This document shows positions 1 through 11,055 of a stretch of DNA of 34,005 nucleotides, piece after piece. The notes below the pieces were generated by a model that did not search any database, was not told the DNA's origin, and worked only from the letters and a program-made list of their open reading frames with translations. Positions within the stretch are counted from its first letter, which is position 1; the number at the start of each line of letters is the position of its first letter. A program made the position numbers and the translations under genes. This DNA is from Lindgomyces ingoldianus (lineage: Eukaryota > Ascomycota > Dothideomycetes > Pleosporales > Lindgomycetaceae). Location: positions 48,254 through 82,258 of the forward strand of contig NW_022985232.1 in the NCBI RefSeq assembly GCF_010093535.1, in the 5' to 3' direction.

Positions 1-80
1 TTCGAGCTTATTGCTCGTACTATGTAGCAGCTTTCGTCCAGCGTTCCTCCTGTCTTGACAGTAGGTGCGCATATCTGACA

Positions 81-287
81 AAGCTAAAGTAGGTAAGCAA
101 TCCTAAAGGCGCTGCGGACAGTGCAATTAGGCTAGGCATAACGCGCAAACGTGTAAGCAAGAAGTAGAAGTAGTATCTAAATAATATTCTAAGCTGTACT
201 CTACTCTATAGTGCTAGAGCGGGTTGTTATAAAGTATGTTGTGGTGTGGTCTTGGCAAATGTGAGCAACTCAGGTGTGTGAGCAACT
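81..287 (-). mobile_element. Fot1/pogo-type transposon, end fragment A
   Basis: Read on the minus strand this matches 10,229-10,445 closely: terminal-repeat core (two GAGTTGCTCAC copies, then TTTGCCAAGACC) followed by the subterminal stretch with ATACTACTTCTACTTCTTGC. The match stops abruptly at about position 80, so the copy is broken there. Positions 1-79 are unrelated, unmutated sequence with no recognisable content. Only the end of the element is present; no transposase blocks remain. Confidence 0.75.
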
Positions 288-407
288 GCCAATCCCCGAC
301 ACACCGATGCGGCTGATGCTAATCCCCGACACACCGATGCGGCTGATGCCAATCCCTGACACACTAATGTGGCTGATGCCAATCCCCGACACACCGATGT
401 GGCTAGA
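288..407. repeat. 30-bp minisatellite, four units
   Basis: Four head-to-tail 30-bp units start at 288, 318, 348 and 378, each beginning GCC/TAATCCCYGACACAC. Unit 3 carries several C-to-T changes. The array abuts the terminal-repeat core of fragment A and lies where the outer tip of the transposon would be. A shorter inverted array of the same unit abuts the matching transposon end at 10,162. Confidence 0.9.
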
Positions 408-535
408 GAGGTGGAACAGACGCAACTATCTATAATGTAAACATGTTTTACACAACGCATGCTAGAGTAAACTTCATGCAAATTAACAGAAAGGTGCACC
501 TATATTAGGTATACATTTTTTTTAAAAAAGAATGT

Positions 536-686
536 AAGAAATACATAAGGTGACAGAGAAAGAGCGTTACCGGGGTTTATCCGAAGAAATTCTGACTAAC
601 TAGCGCGTTCAAAAGAGGAGATTCTGCTCAACTTTTCGTTCTGCAAACCTGAATATAATAAGCAGAGCAAGCTCTGCTAATAATAG
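536..686 (+). repeat. Inverted repeat, left arm
   Basis: The reverse complement matches 10,004-10,151, from GTTTCTTAT/CTGTCACCTT through AGCAGAGCTTGCTCTGCT. Together with the minisatellites and the two transposon ends it makes a symmetric arrangement around the palindromic element at 1163-9936. It contains a perfect short palindrome, AGCAGAGCAAGCTCTGCT, near 661-678. Confidence 0.85.
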
Positions 687-689
687 CTA

Positions 690-1160
690 AGCTTTTTATT
701 CTTATAATTCTCTACTTTACATAATATAAAGTAATTAATAAGTGTAATTAAATTAATAGTATTAAACAGCTACATATAATACCCTCTTATATATTAGCTA
801 CTATCTAATACATAGTAGATTAGACCTAGATATAGCTTTAAAACACACCTTTTATAACCTATACTAAGTTTATTATAAATAGCCTTTTTAAAAAGGTTAT
901 ATAATTTAATTTTTTAATTACTAAAAGCTATTTAAACCTATATCTTATTATAAATATTAGTAAAAATTATATTACCTATTTTTTAAAAAGTGCTAAGAAT
1001 TATTATATAATTAAAGACTTACTAAAAAGTAGATAATTTAAAAAAAGCAACTAAAGCATAACTTTATACCTAGTATATAAGGCAACTATAGTAGCGTAAA
1101 TTAAGATCTTTTTATATAAACCCCCTACTAAGTAGACTAAAGTGAAGATGAAGAAAAAGC
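690..1160. other. AT-rich gene-free stretch
   Basis: Very AT-rich with no open frame and no recognisable protein block in the frames examined. It has no counterpart in the right half of the inverted arrangement, where the equivalent gap (9,939-10,003) is only about 65 bp. It is probably degraded repeat sequence. Confidence 0.5.
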
Positions 1161-1484
1161 TAACGTACTTCATAGGCGAGTTGCTCACACACCTGAGTCG
1201 CTCACTTTTGCCAAGACCCTACTAAACCACCCTTCCTACACTAATGCATTCCCCACAACACTACTTAGACGCGCTAAAAGAACGTTAGATACAGCTTGCG
1301 CTCTAAGCTTTTAAATAAGATATAAAACTCTTAAAGAAATGTGCTGTAGCTATGTACAGAGTCTTGTAAAAGACAACAAATAACTACAGCGCTAGATAAC
1401 CTTTACAAGCTAATTCTACAGCTAAATTACAGAGGCTAGGTAATAAAAAGAAGCAGGTGATTGTTAAGACTATACTTAAGCTAT

Positions 1485-2075
1485 TGTTACGGTCTATGGT
1501 TGGACTAGTGTAACCCCACCTAAGATGCTCCACAGTACGATGCGGTTGGAGCAGGACTCGTTTACAAGCCAACCGGAGGACACGGAGGCAGCGCAGCTGC
1601 CTGCCATTACGGAAGAATGCACTGTCCAATAGGAGGATAGGACGCGAATCCCACAAGTCTAAGAGAGCTTAGCAAGCTCTGCTTAGCAGGCTTATGTAAA
1701 CTTGCCTAGCTCGCCTTAGCGCCCTAGCACATGTATATAGTTCCCACATTAAACAACCTTTAGAAGGTGTGTTTAACGTTTAGTTTATCTCTACATAGAC
1801 TAAGTAGCATTTAGCTTTTTAAAGAGCTGTAATACTATCTATATATCTTGCACTATATATACCTCTAACCCTGTCTAACAAGGACTGTTTAACCCTAGCC
1901 TCCCTACTGCCGCACATAGGGCAAACTACAATCTAGTTACTCTCCCTTTCTCCATTAGCCTAATAGCCTGTACGTAGGCCTGTACACCCTACTAGATTAG
2001 CCCCTACTATCTGTCCTACTTTCCCTCTAGAAATATTATTAAACCTAAGTGCTTCCTAAAGCAAGGATTGTAACA
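1485..2075 (+). repeat. 5' LTR of chromovirus 1
   Basis: Starts TGTTACGG and ends TTGTAACA; same length as the 3' LTR. The first 200 bp retain many C and G bases that are T or A in the 3' LTR, while the last 150 bp show the reverse, so RIP damage increases toward the element interior. Confidence 0.95.
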
Positions 2076-2139
2076 TTAAACACTACTCTTTTAAAAAGTA
2101 TAGCAACCTTACAACATAATCTAGATTCTAACATAGCCT

Positions 2140-3420
2140 ATGCTGTGCTATTAAAATCTACAGAAATTCTTACCTAAAGTAAAGCTGTTCTTACAGAACA
2201 GATTAACTTAATCTAGAACAACATTAAGGAACTCTAGCAGATTAGTAATAAAGTTAGTAAGTTACTAAAACTTAAAAAAAAAATAGCTAACTTTTACTAA
2301 AAAACTATAAACTTACTAAGCCCTCTGCCTCTTACTAACCCCTATAAGGCTACTACCTAAGCCTATTAGATACATAAACTATAAGTAGAATTAGTAAAAG
2401 TTTAAAATATCTTAATAGATAAAGTAAGCATTATAGCTAAAAAGGCTTTAAGACTAGCCCTTTTAAAGCCTTTTAAAGAATTATTAAAGGACCTCTAACT
2501 ATTCTTTACTAAATGCTACCTTTATATGTAATATAATAAAGAAGCATTTTAGACTAACACAGAAATAATCTCCTAGATAGAATTACACCTAGAAGGCCCC
2601 CCTACAATCTAGTTCTAACTTTACGCTAATAATTAGATAGATTTTAGAGCTAATAGCGCACTACTTAACCCTAAAACTAAGAAAGTATTTAGTAGTGTTA
2701 AAAATTTTAAAGCAGCCCTATTAGCTATTTATAGAACCCTAGATAAAAAAAGAATTGCAGCTAACAGACTAAACAACATAAGATAAGGCAGCAGACTAGT
2801 CTAAAACTACGCGGCACACTTTAGAGAACAAATAGCCATCTGTAGATAGAACAACTAAAAAGCTCTATGCTGCATGTTTTATAACAGACTAAATAACAAA
2901 GTAAAAAATAAGTTTATGCATATAGACTAACTAACTACTCTTAAAGACTACATTAAAAAAGTAATAACTTATAATAATTAACATAAAGAACATAAAAGAG
3001 AAAAGAAATTAAAGGGAACCTTTTAAAAGCTAGAATTTGTCCCTAAAAAAAAAAAGCTTTTATAATATAATAAAAAACTAATAGATCTTAGCTATGTAAA
3101 GCATACATAAAGCCCCTCTTTAAAGAAAAACTAAGTTCTAAGACGCAATAAGCCGCCTCTAACAAAGAAATAATAAAAGTAGTTAAAAAACAAGGCCTAC
3201 CTAAACTATAAAAAAGTAGAACACTTCTGCTAAAACTGCCTAGACTTTTAAAAAGAGAAAAATAAAGATACTACTGCAACAATAAAAGCTATTACTGCTA
3301 AATACAGCCTTACAGATAAGGAAATATAAGAAAGACTAAATAACAAACTCTACTAGCAATGCAAAAAAAATTACCTCTTAAATAACTGCTTTAAACTATA
3401 TTAGAAGGTAGTTATTTAAA
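2140..3420 (+). pseudogene. Gag remnant of chromovirus 1
   Basis: The plus-strand translation around 2,470-2,990 resembles a Retrotrans_gag capsid domain: visible blocks include FFTKCYLY, IELHLEGPPTI, NFKAALLAIYRTLD and FREQIAICR, with the expected aromatic, leucine and arginine spacing. A cysteine/histidine cluster near 3,220-3,250 (HFC*NC) and another near 3,355 (YLLNNC) look like zinc-knuckle remnants. Stops occur every few codons at Gln and Trp positions. The gag protein would form virus-like particles in the cytoplasm; this copy cannot. Confidence 0.8.
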
Positions 3421-4529
3421 ATTTTAGTAGCTTTAATATAGTGTTGCAGGACCTTATAATCTTTAAAGAATATAAAGAAGAAACTTAGATTTAAAGATAT
3501 ATTATAAATGTCTAAAAAAAAAAAAAACAGTTCCCCCTCTAAGACTAAACCCCTAGCACTTTAGCAAGTAAGCTTTTCTAATAGTTTTAGAGATGCAGGT
3601 GCTAAAAGTGCAGGTTATAACATAACTACTTAAGTAATAATATAGTCTTACTCTATTAAATAAACATTAGCAACAACTACTTAACATTTAACATTATATA
3701 AAGAATAGCTAAAGTTAAATATAATATTATAAATAAAAAAAAGTAATAGTAATTTTTTACTAAGATTAAAGATTAAAAGCTAAAATAGCTAGGCAAACCT
3801 GCTAGGTTTAAAGTACTATAACTAGCACTTAAGAAACCTAAGACACTGCTTCTAAGCCTAGCAATCTTTAGAAAAGCTCTTGCAATATAATAGAACTACA
3901 GACAATGTGTTCTTTGCAGAAGCAGCGCTTATAGCACAAACAGTTGCTAATAGAAAGAGCACCCTGTACAGCTAGTACAAATAAAAGAATACCCTTAGTG
4001 GACCTAGAAAAGTCCCCTTAACATAATACATAGACCTAATAATTATTTGTACCCCTAGTATTAGTGTACACAACAATACTATGTTAGACACTAGGACAAT
4101 AAACATTAAGCAAGATAGTAGCCTACATAGGAAAAGAACCACAACAGTTGCCTATAGCAAGGAACAGCCTTAGCCTACAAAACTATAAATTGCTACACCT
4201 GCTAAACAGCTTCCCTACACAAGCAGGAAGAATAAGCAGTGTGCAAAGAATAAGACAACTGCAGGTTCTACTACTTTTAGTAGAAAGCAGCAAGAAAAGA
4301 AGACTATCTAATGTTACACTACTTAGTTAAAGATTATAAATGTAAAGCAACTAACTGCTATAACTAAGAACATTAAATTTATAAAGAAAAAAAATATAAG
4401 TTTAATAATAACTTATAAGACATTAACTTCTATCCCCTTTCTAATAAAGAAGTTAAACATAACATATTAGTAGTAATTGTAGTAGGATAAGGGGCAGGAC
4501 ACAGCCTAACAACCACCTTTACGTATAAG

Positions 4530-7500
4530 GGACAGCCTAGGCTAGCTCTTGTAGACAGCAGATGCACCTTTACTGTAATAAATAAAGAATAAGTAGATAA
4601 ATAAAGTATACTATTCTAAATAAAAAAAACTTGTTTAAGGTAACTCTTGCTAACACATTATTAATTAAATATAGTAGAGGATAGATTAACCTAAAAACTT
4701 ATAAGAAGAACTTTAAGACCCCTAACATAAGCAACTAGAGGTCTATAAACATACTTAAGCTAAGAGGCAAGTATAATGTAATTCTAGGCTATAACTAGCT
4801 TAGAATGCATAACCCTGCAATTAATTAAAGAACTATAACTATAGAAACTTCTAATAACTACGCACACATAACCTAGTCAGCATGCTATAATAACAGATGC
4901 CTAATCTATAAATAAGTAAAGCAGGGTAGTAGTTACTACTCTAAAAAAAGAAAACTTTAAAAATTCTCTTACTAAAAACTAAAAGCTTAGGTAATAAAAA
5001 TAATAAAAGAAAAACTTAAAAAAGTCTCTTATAAAATAATTAAAGTAGACAAGAATGTAGAATAGATTAGCGTTATCTAAATCTAAAAAGAAAGCCACAT
5101 CCTACCTAAATACAAAGACTATAAGGACATGTTTAAAACACTAGAAGACCTAGAAAAACTACTACTACACTAGCCTTAGAATTACGCTATTAACCTAGTA
5201 AAAGATTACAACCTAAAGATGCATAAGCTTTGCCCTTTAACAAAAGTATAAAAAAAGGCCCTATAAGAATATATTAATAGAATGTTAGTATAAGGCTATA
5301 TTTAAGAAAGCTATAGCTCTATAGCTTTAGCAGTAGTTTTTGTAAAAAAGAAAAAAGAAAAAATCTAAGTCTATTAGAACTATAAGACTTTAAATAACAA
5401 CATAGTCTAAAATTAGTTCCCTCTACTAATTATATAAGACATTATAAATTAATTAAAAGGAACCTAGTACTTTATAAAGTTTAACATATAAGACAGATTT
5501 AATAAAATAAGAATATAAGAAGGAGATAAGTAGCTCACAGCATTTAAAACCCTGTAGAGACTCTATAAGTTACTAGTAATGCTATTTAGCTTAATAAACA
5601 CCTTAGCAACATTCTAGCAAATTATTAATACTGCTCTTAACTCTTATCTAAATGTCTTTACTTTAGTATACTTAGATAACGTTCTTATCTACTTAAAAGA
5701 TACCCTAGAAGACTACATACAGAAGGTATAGAAAGTCTTAGAGCAGCTTAGGAAGTACAGACTTTACCTGCAGCTCTCTAAATGCAAGTTCTATGTTGCT
5801 AAGACAGAATACTTAAAATTTATAATTAATAAAAAAAAAATAAAAATTAATTTAGTAAAAGTATAGAAGGTACTTAAGTAGCTAGAACTCTAGATAGTTA
5901 AAGAAGTAAAAGAATTCCTAAGGCTATTAGGCTATGTTAGACAAATAATTAAAGACTATTTAAAAATTACTATACTATTAATAAACATAATAACTAAGGA
6001 ACAGGTAATAGCAAAATTTGTCTAGACCCTAGAAATAAATAAAGCATTTAAAGCACTAAAACAAGCTATAACAGCTAAGCTAGTACTAAGAATGTACAAC
6101 CTATAATTAGATACTAAAATCTATACAGACGCATCCCTAGGAGCTAGCAGAGCTGCGTTATACTAAAAACAGGAAGACAGAAAATGGCACCTAGTTATGT
6201 ACTATTCTGCTAAGTTCTTAGGACCTAAAGCAGGCTACAGCATACCTAATAAAAAGCTAAAAGCAATACTAAATGCTGTAAAAGTATAAGCTATAAAGCT
6301 ACATAAAATAGCAAAGCTATTTAATATTATAACTAACTATGCAAACCTAGTTACATTCTTGTTAGTAAAGAAACTGTTACTAATGCATATAAAATAAGTA
6401 ATAGAACTTGCACAGTTTAACTATATTATTAAACACATACCTAAAGCATAAAATTAGCAGGCTAACGCTCTTAGCTAAAGACTAGATTACTTTAACAGAG
6501 AAGAGAAAAGAACTAAAAAGTTTACACTCTTTAAAGAAACTAACAAAGAATAGATCTATAACAGGCCTTAGCCTATAAAAGAATTCTACATGCTTATAGC
6601 TAGTAAGTAAGAATAGAAGAACTTAATCTAAGAATATTATAAATCTTCTATGTTTAGACACCCTAGAATAGGCACCCTTTAAAAGAAACTAAGGGCTGCT
6701 ATACTATAATAAATACTAAAAATAAAGCAACTATGCACAGAGGTGCTTAAAGAATATAATACCTGCAACAAAAATAACCTATAAAGGTATAAAACTTATA
6801 GATACTTTTAACTAATTAAAGCACTAGAGCTACTATAGACAATAATTATAATAGACTTTATTATAGAATTACCCCTGTCTAAAGAGCTAGGGACAGATAG
6901 GATGTGCAACATAATTATAGTAGCCCTAGACAAAACTACTAAGTACCTACACACCTAGCCCTTAGAAAAAATAATAACTGCTAGAGAATTTATTTATAAA
7001 TTAAAGCAAAACATAATATTAGTACACAGATGTCCTAAGATTATTATCTTTAACTAAGATAAGCTGTTTACTAGCAGCTTCTAAAAAGCAGTAATGTAAC
7101 ACTTTAGTATAGCATATAAGCTATTAACAGCTTACTACCTACAAATAGATAGTTAAACTAAAAGAGTAAATGCAGAAGTAGAAAGGTACCTAAGGAAATA
7201 CATCTCTAACACCTAGAATAATTAGACAGAATAGCTTCTAATAGCGCAACTAGCTATTAACAGTGTAGAATTAGCTATAATAAAAGAAACATTATATAAG
7301 GCTAATTTTAAGTATAACTTATACTTTAGGCTACAAGGAAATTAACCTACAAACCTGTAAAAATTAATAAATAGGCTAGCAAACTTATAACAAATTTATA
7401 AAAAATTAGCTATAAAAGCAAGGTCTAGCAGAGAAGTAATAGAGAAGTATGTAAATAAATTATAATAACTAGGACCTAAGATTTACCTAGGGGATTATGT

Positions 7501-7870
7501 GTATTTTAACACTAAAAACCTAAAGATACTAAGACCCTCTAGGAAGCTAGTAAAAAAAAGAATAAAACTCTATAAAGTTTTATAGACTTAATAAAACAAC
7601 TGCAAGCTTAAGCTTCCCCTACACATAAAAATCCACCTATAGTTCTATATCTCTAAGTTAGAAAAAGCACTTAAAGAAATCCCCCTATCTACTTAAAAAT
7701 AAGAAGATAAAAAAATAGAATATAAGGTTAAACACATAGTAGGCAATTAAAAAAACTAAAAGAAGTTTTTAGTAAAATAAAAAGGATAGCCTACTAGCAA
7801 AAACACATAGAAACTAGCTAGGAACTTAAGGAACATGCAGCTGTTAGTATAAGAGTACCTTTAAGCTTGT
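4530..7870 (+). pseudogene. Pol remnant of chromovirus 1 (PR-RT-RH-IN-chromodomain)
   Basis: Domains in order on the plus strand. Aspartic protease near 4,545: ALVDSRCTFTVINKE, where the expected Gly of DSG is Arg (GGA to AGA). Reverse transcriptase about 5,250-5,850: TLVYLDNVLIYLKD, with the second catalytic Asp of YxDD changed to Asn. RNase H about 6,110-6,500: KIYTDASLGASRAALY and later QANALS. Integrase about 6,640-7,400: HPRIGTL, then IIIIDFIIELPLSKE and VALDKTTKYLHT. C-terminal chromodomain about 7,715-7,860: EYKVKHIVGN, FLVK*KG*PTSKNT*KLARNL. A chromodomain at the integrase C-terminus places the element among the chromoviruses. Catalytic Asp-to-Asn and Trp/Gln-to-stop changes fit RIP on both strands. 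A chance open stretch at 4,148-4,330 is not a separate gene. Confidence 0.9.
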
Positions 7871-8545
7871 CTAAAAGAAACTAGCTAAGCAATAAAGCAC
7901 CTATATTAAAAGGAACAGCTACGTTATTACTAGATAGCAGTAGCTTTTAGAGACAAGTCCTAGCTAATAAAAGTTAAGAAAAAGAATAACTCTTTACTTT
8001 AGCTTTAAAAGCTTTTATTTTATTTAAAAAGAAAAGGTCTTTTTTTAAATACTTTATGTAATAAGCTTCTAACAGATCTAATAACTTTTAGATATAATTC
8101 TATTTAGAACACTTTTTAGCCTTTGCCTCTAAAGTCTTTTAAACCTAACATAATATTTTATTATTAAAATTCTGCTTATAAACTTTTATAGTAACTGCTT
8201 CTTACAGAAGCGCTTTTCTCTTCTTCTTAAGACATTCCTAGGCAGCATTAGACATAAAGGCGTTGCACCTGCTGTTTTTTTTTACATACTTAACGCACCT
8301 GTCTAAAGACAGAGTTAGCATATAGAATAATTCTAATAATTAGTAAGCACTGCAGGGCCTTATTTTTGTCTAGTAAAGAAGATTAAAACAAAGAACAACA
8401 TAAAAATAATAAGATAAATAAGACTAATAAGCTATTTAGCATAAAAAGAATAGATGTTAGGAATGCCTTTTAGCAGGCAAGTACTAATATTATAAATAAG
8501 CCTTTATTAACGCAGTTGTGTAAGCAGAGCAGCGAGGACACTACT

Positions 8546-8562
8546 AGGAAGAAGGGGCAGCG
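8546..8562 (+). other. Polypurine tract of chromovirus 1
   Basis: AGGAAGAAGGGGCAGCG lies directly upstream of the 3' LTR start TGTTAC, the position of the plus-strand primer. It is almost free of RIP changes despite the degraded surroundings, as expected from its lack of CpA sites. Confidence 0.7.
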
Positions 8563-9153
8563 TGTTACAGTCTATAGTTAGACTAGTGTAACCCCACCTA
8601 AGATGCTCCACAGTACAATGCAGTTAGAGCAGGACTTGTTTACAAGCTAACTAGAGGACACAGAGGCAGCGCAGCTGCCTGCTATTACAGAAGAATGCAC
8701 TGTCTAATAGAAGGATAGGACATAAATCCTATAAGTCTAAGAAAGCTTAGCAAGCTCTGCTTAGCAAGCTTATGTAAACTTACCTAGCTCACCTTAGCGC
8801 CCTAGCACATGTATATAGTTTCTACATTAAACAACTTTTAGAAGGTGTGTTTAATGTTTAGTTTATCTTTACATAGACTAAGTAGCATTTAGCTTTTTAA
8901 AGAGCTGTAATACTATCTGTATATCTTACACTATATATACCTCTAACCTTATCTAACAAGGACTGTTTAACCCTAGCCTCCCTACTGCTGTACATAGGGC
9001 AAACTACAATCTAGTCACTCTCCCTTTCTCCATTAGCCCAATAGCCTGTACGTAGGCCTGTACACCCTACCAGATTGGCCCCTACTATCCGTCCTACTTT
9101 CCCCCTAGGAATATCATTAGACCTGAGTGCTTTCTGAAGCAAGGATTGTAACA
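8563..9153 (+). repeat. 3' LTR of chromovirus 1
   Basis: 591 bp, TGTTACAG...TTGTAACA, followed by the target duplication GCTAT. It differs from the 5' LTR almost entirely by C/T and G/A transitions, concentrated in its first half, while the last 150 bp are cleaner than the 5' LTR. Confidence 0.95.
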
Positions 9154-10003
9154 GCTATATGCGCGAGGAATTTCCCCTTAGATAGCATTTGTGGCTAATA
9201 TGGCTAATTCTTTGCGCGCTAAGCGTAATCTAGGCCATGTTTGCATAAACTAGCCTAGTACGTTTGTGAAGCGTTATTTAGAGCTTAAAGTAAAGTTTTA
9301 AGGGCAAGTATAGTTAAGAGATATCTAGCTAATTATAAACCCTGTCTTGCTAAAGTTGTACATGTTATTATCCTAGATGCTATACTTAGCTTTAATATTC
9401 TCTACAAGGCTAAACCTGCCCTAAATTACCCTAGGACTCTTGTAGAGGGCTCTCTTATAGTTGTACTTACGCTTAAACGTTACTTTAAGCTCTAAATAAC
9501 GCTTTACAAACATACTAGGCTAGTTTATGCGAACATAGCCTAGATTACGCTCAGCGCGCAAAGAATTAGCTATATTAGCTATAAATGCTATCTAAGGGGA
9601 AATTCCTTGCGCATATAGCTTAAGTATAGTCTTAACAATCACCTGCTTCTTTTTATTGCCTAGCCTTTATAATTTAGCTGTAGAATTAGCTTGTAAAGGT
9701 TGTCTAGCGCTGTAGTTATTTATTGTCTTTTATAGGACTTTATATATAGCTATAGCACATTTCTTTAAGAGTTTTATATCTTATTTAAAAGCTTAGAGCG
9801 TAAGCTGTATCTAACATTCTTTTAGCGCGTCTAAGTAGTGTTGTGGGGAATGCATTAGTGTAGGAAGGGTGGTTTAGTAGGGTCTTAGCAAAAGTAAGCG
9901 ACTCAGGTGTGTGAGCAACTCGCCCATGAAGTACGTTAGTAAAAAAAAAAAGTTAAGTAAAAATTAAGCTTTATTAAAAATAAAAAAATAAAAAAATGCT
10001 TTT

Positions 10004-10151
10004 ATTAGCAGAGCTTGCTCTGCTTATTATATTCAGGTTTGCAGAATAAAAAGTTAAGCAGAATCTCCTCTTTTAGACGCGCTAGTTAGTCAGAATTTCT
10101 TCGGATAAACCCTAGTAACGCTGTTTCTCTGTCACCTTATGTGTTTCTTAT
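10004..10151 (-). repeat. Inverted repeat, right arm
   Basis: Reverse complement of 536-686. It ends at the assembly gap; the left arm continues for another 130 bp before its minisatellite, so the gap hides sequence. Confidence 0.85.
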
Positions 10152-10161
10152 NNNNNNNNNN
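10152..10161. other. Assembly gap (10 N)
   Basis: Ten N residues. Comparison with the inverted copy (408-535) predicts that roughly 130 bp plus part of the 30-bp array is missing. The gap lies in a large inverted repeat next to a tandem repeat, a typical place for assembly failure. Confidence 0.95.
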
Positions 10162-10229
10162 GGATTGGCATCAGCCGCATCGGTGTGTCGGGGATTGGCA
10201 TCAGCCGCATCGGTGTGTCGAGGATTGGC
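10162..10229. repeat. 30-bp minisatellite, right copy
   Basis: A little over two units of the same 30-bp repeat as at 288-407, in inverted orientation (GGCATCAGCCGCATCGGTG), truncated on the left by the assembly gap. An open frame across it (10,141-10,350) is a by-product of the repeat and the Ns. Confidence 0.9.
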
Positions 10230-10690
10230 AGTTGCTCGCACACCTGAGTTGCTCACTTTTGCCAAGACCACACCACAACAAACTTTATTATGGCCTATAA
10301 CAACCCACTCTAGCACTATAGAGTACAGTACAGCCTGGAATATTCTTTAGATACTACTTCTACTTCTTGCTTACACGTTTGCGCGTTATGCCTAGTCTAA
10401 TTGCACTGTCTGCAGCGCCTTTAGGATTGCTTATCTACTTTAGCTTACACCTGCTTCTTTGCCTTTTTCCTATCACTGCGCGCCCTAAACTTATTTTAAG
10501 CTGTTAAGCGCAGGCCTTTCTAAATGTAGCTGCCTTATTAGCTGCCAAAAGCTTAGTAATTTCTTATTACGCTAACACTAGCTTATGTGCAATTACTGCT
10601 ACCCTTTGTAAGGCTTTTTTTCTAGAGGCATTACCCCCCTAGAACCCTCTCTATACGTAGAGCTACTTGCAACACAACTAATATCTACTA
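10230..10690 (+). mobile_element. Fot1/pogo-type transposon, end fragment A'
   Basis: Begins with the terminal-repeat core AGTTGCTCGCACACCTG plus a second GAGTTGCTCAC and runs through subterminal sequence shared with 81-287 and with the element at 20,695-22,289. Minus-strand translation of 10,450-10,690 aligns with the transposase C-terminal region of that element, with stops. No right-hand terminal repeat was found before about 11,000, so this is a truncated copy. The 10-bp minisatellite that follows appears to have grown inside the former transposase gene. Confidence 0.75.
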
Positions 10691-10978
10691 GGGATTGTTG
10701 CCTGCTGCTGTAATCTACTGTAGTTTGCTGCAATTTGCTGTAGTTTGCTGTAGTTTGCTGCAATTTGCTGTAGTTTGCTGTAGTTTGCTGTAATTTGCTG
10801 CAATTTGCTGTAGTTTGCTGTAGTTTGCTGTAGTTTGCTGTAGTTTGCTGCAATTTGCTGTAGTTTGCTGTAGTTTACTGCAATTTGCTGCAGTTTGCTG
10901 TAGTTTGCTGTAGTTTGCTGCAATTTGCTGTAGTTTGCTGCAATTTGCTATAGTTTGCTACAATTTACTGCAATTTAC
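10690..10978. repeat. 10-bp minisatellite, roughly 28 copies
   Basis: Imperfect tandem repeat of TGTAGTTTGC alternating with TGCAATTTGC. Read on the minus strand, the 10-bp period makes all three frames encode permutations of the same decapeptide (QQTTANYSKL) without stops, which produces two long overlapping open frames (10,599-10,853 and 10,678-10,923). The reading into YREGSRGVMPLEKKPYKG at the lower end may preserve a transposase C-terminus. It is not considered an independent gene. Confidence 0.9.
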
Positions 10979-11055
10979 CTTATGCATTTCCGAACGCTGC
11001 TAGGGAATCTCTTACTAACACCTCTAGGCATTAGCCTATTATATTTAAACAGCAG

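Larger units (their letters stand above)
1485..9153 (+). mobile_element. Ty3/Gypsy chromovirus 1, full length, RIP-degraded
   Basis: Two 591-bp LTRs (TGTTAC...GTAACA) bound the element, and GCTAT is present at 1480-1484 and 9154-9158 as a perfect 5-bp target duplication. Internal sequence translated on the plus strand gives gag, zinc knuckle, protease, reverse transcriptase, RNase H, integrase and chromodomain blocks in Ty3/Gypsy order. All frames are broken by TAA and TAG at positions normally Gln or Trp. A purine run AGGAAGAAGGGGCAGCG (about 8,546-8,562) directly precedes the 3' LTR as a polypurine tract. The element cannot be coding now. It inserted into an already palindromic transposon. 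Confidence 0.95.
1163..9936. mobile_element. Palindromic Fot/pogo derivative split by a retrotransposon
   Basis: Both ends carry the same terminal repeat starting ACGTACTTCATRGGCGAG, flanked by TA at 1161-1162 and 9937-9938, the Tc1/mariner/pogo target duplication. Removing the inserted retrotransposon (1485-9153 plus one GCTAT copy) leaves about 1.1 kb. In this, 1163-1484 plus 9159-9300 is the reverse complement of about 9470-9936, so each arm is about 460 bp around a loop of roughly 170 bp. The loop and arms match the N-terminal half of the transposase region in the element at 20,695-22,289. The element thus looks like a fold-back derivative made by inverted duplication of one transposon end. 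No intact reading frame remains. Confidence 0.85.

Noticed and set aside
288..407. 30-bp repeats resembling a CRISPR array
   Set aside because: Units are directly tandem without spacers, lie in a eukaryotic transposon context, and have no cas genes nearby.
227..499. Minus-strand open frame of 90 codons
   Set aside because: It is produced by the 30-bp minisatellite (30 is a multiple of three) and crosses the transposon end; no domain.
1384..1656. Minus-strand open frame of 90 codons
   Set aside because: Spans the junction of the palindromic element and the retrotransposon LTR, so it is a chance frame.
10599..10923. Two overlapping minus-strand frames with repeated QQTTANYSKL
   Set aside because: Both arise from the 10-bp minisatellite, which is open in all three minus frames; no start context or conserved domain supports a gene.
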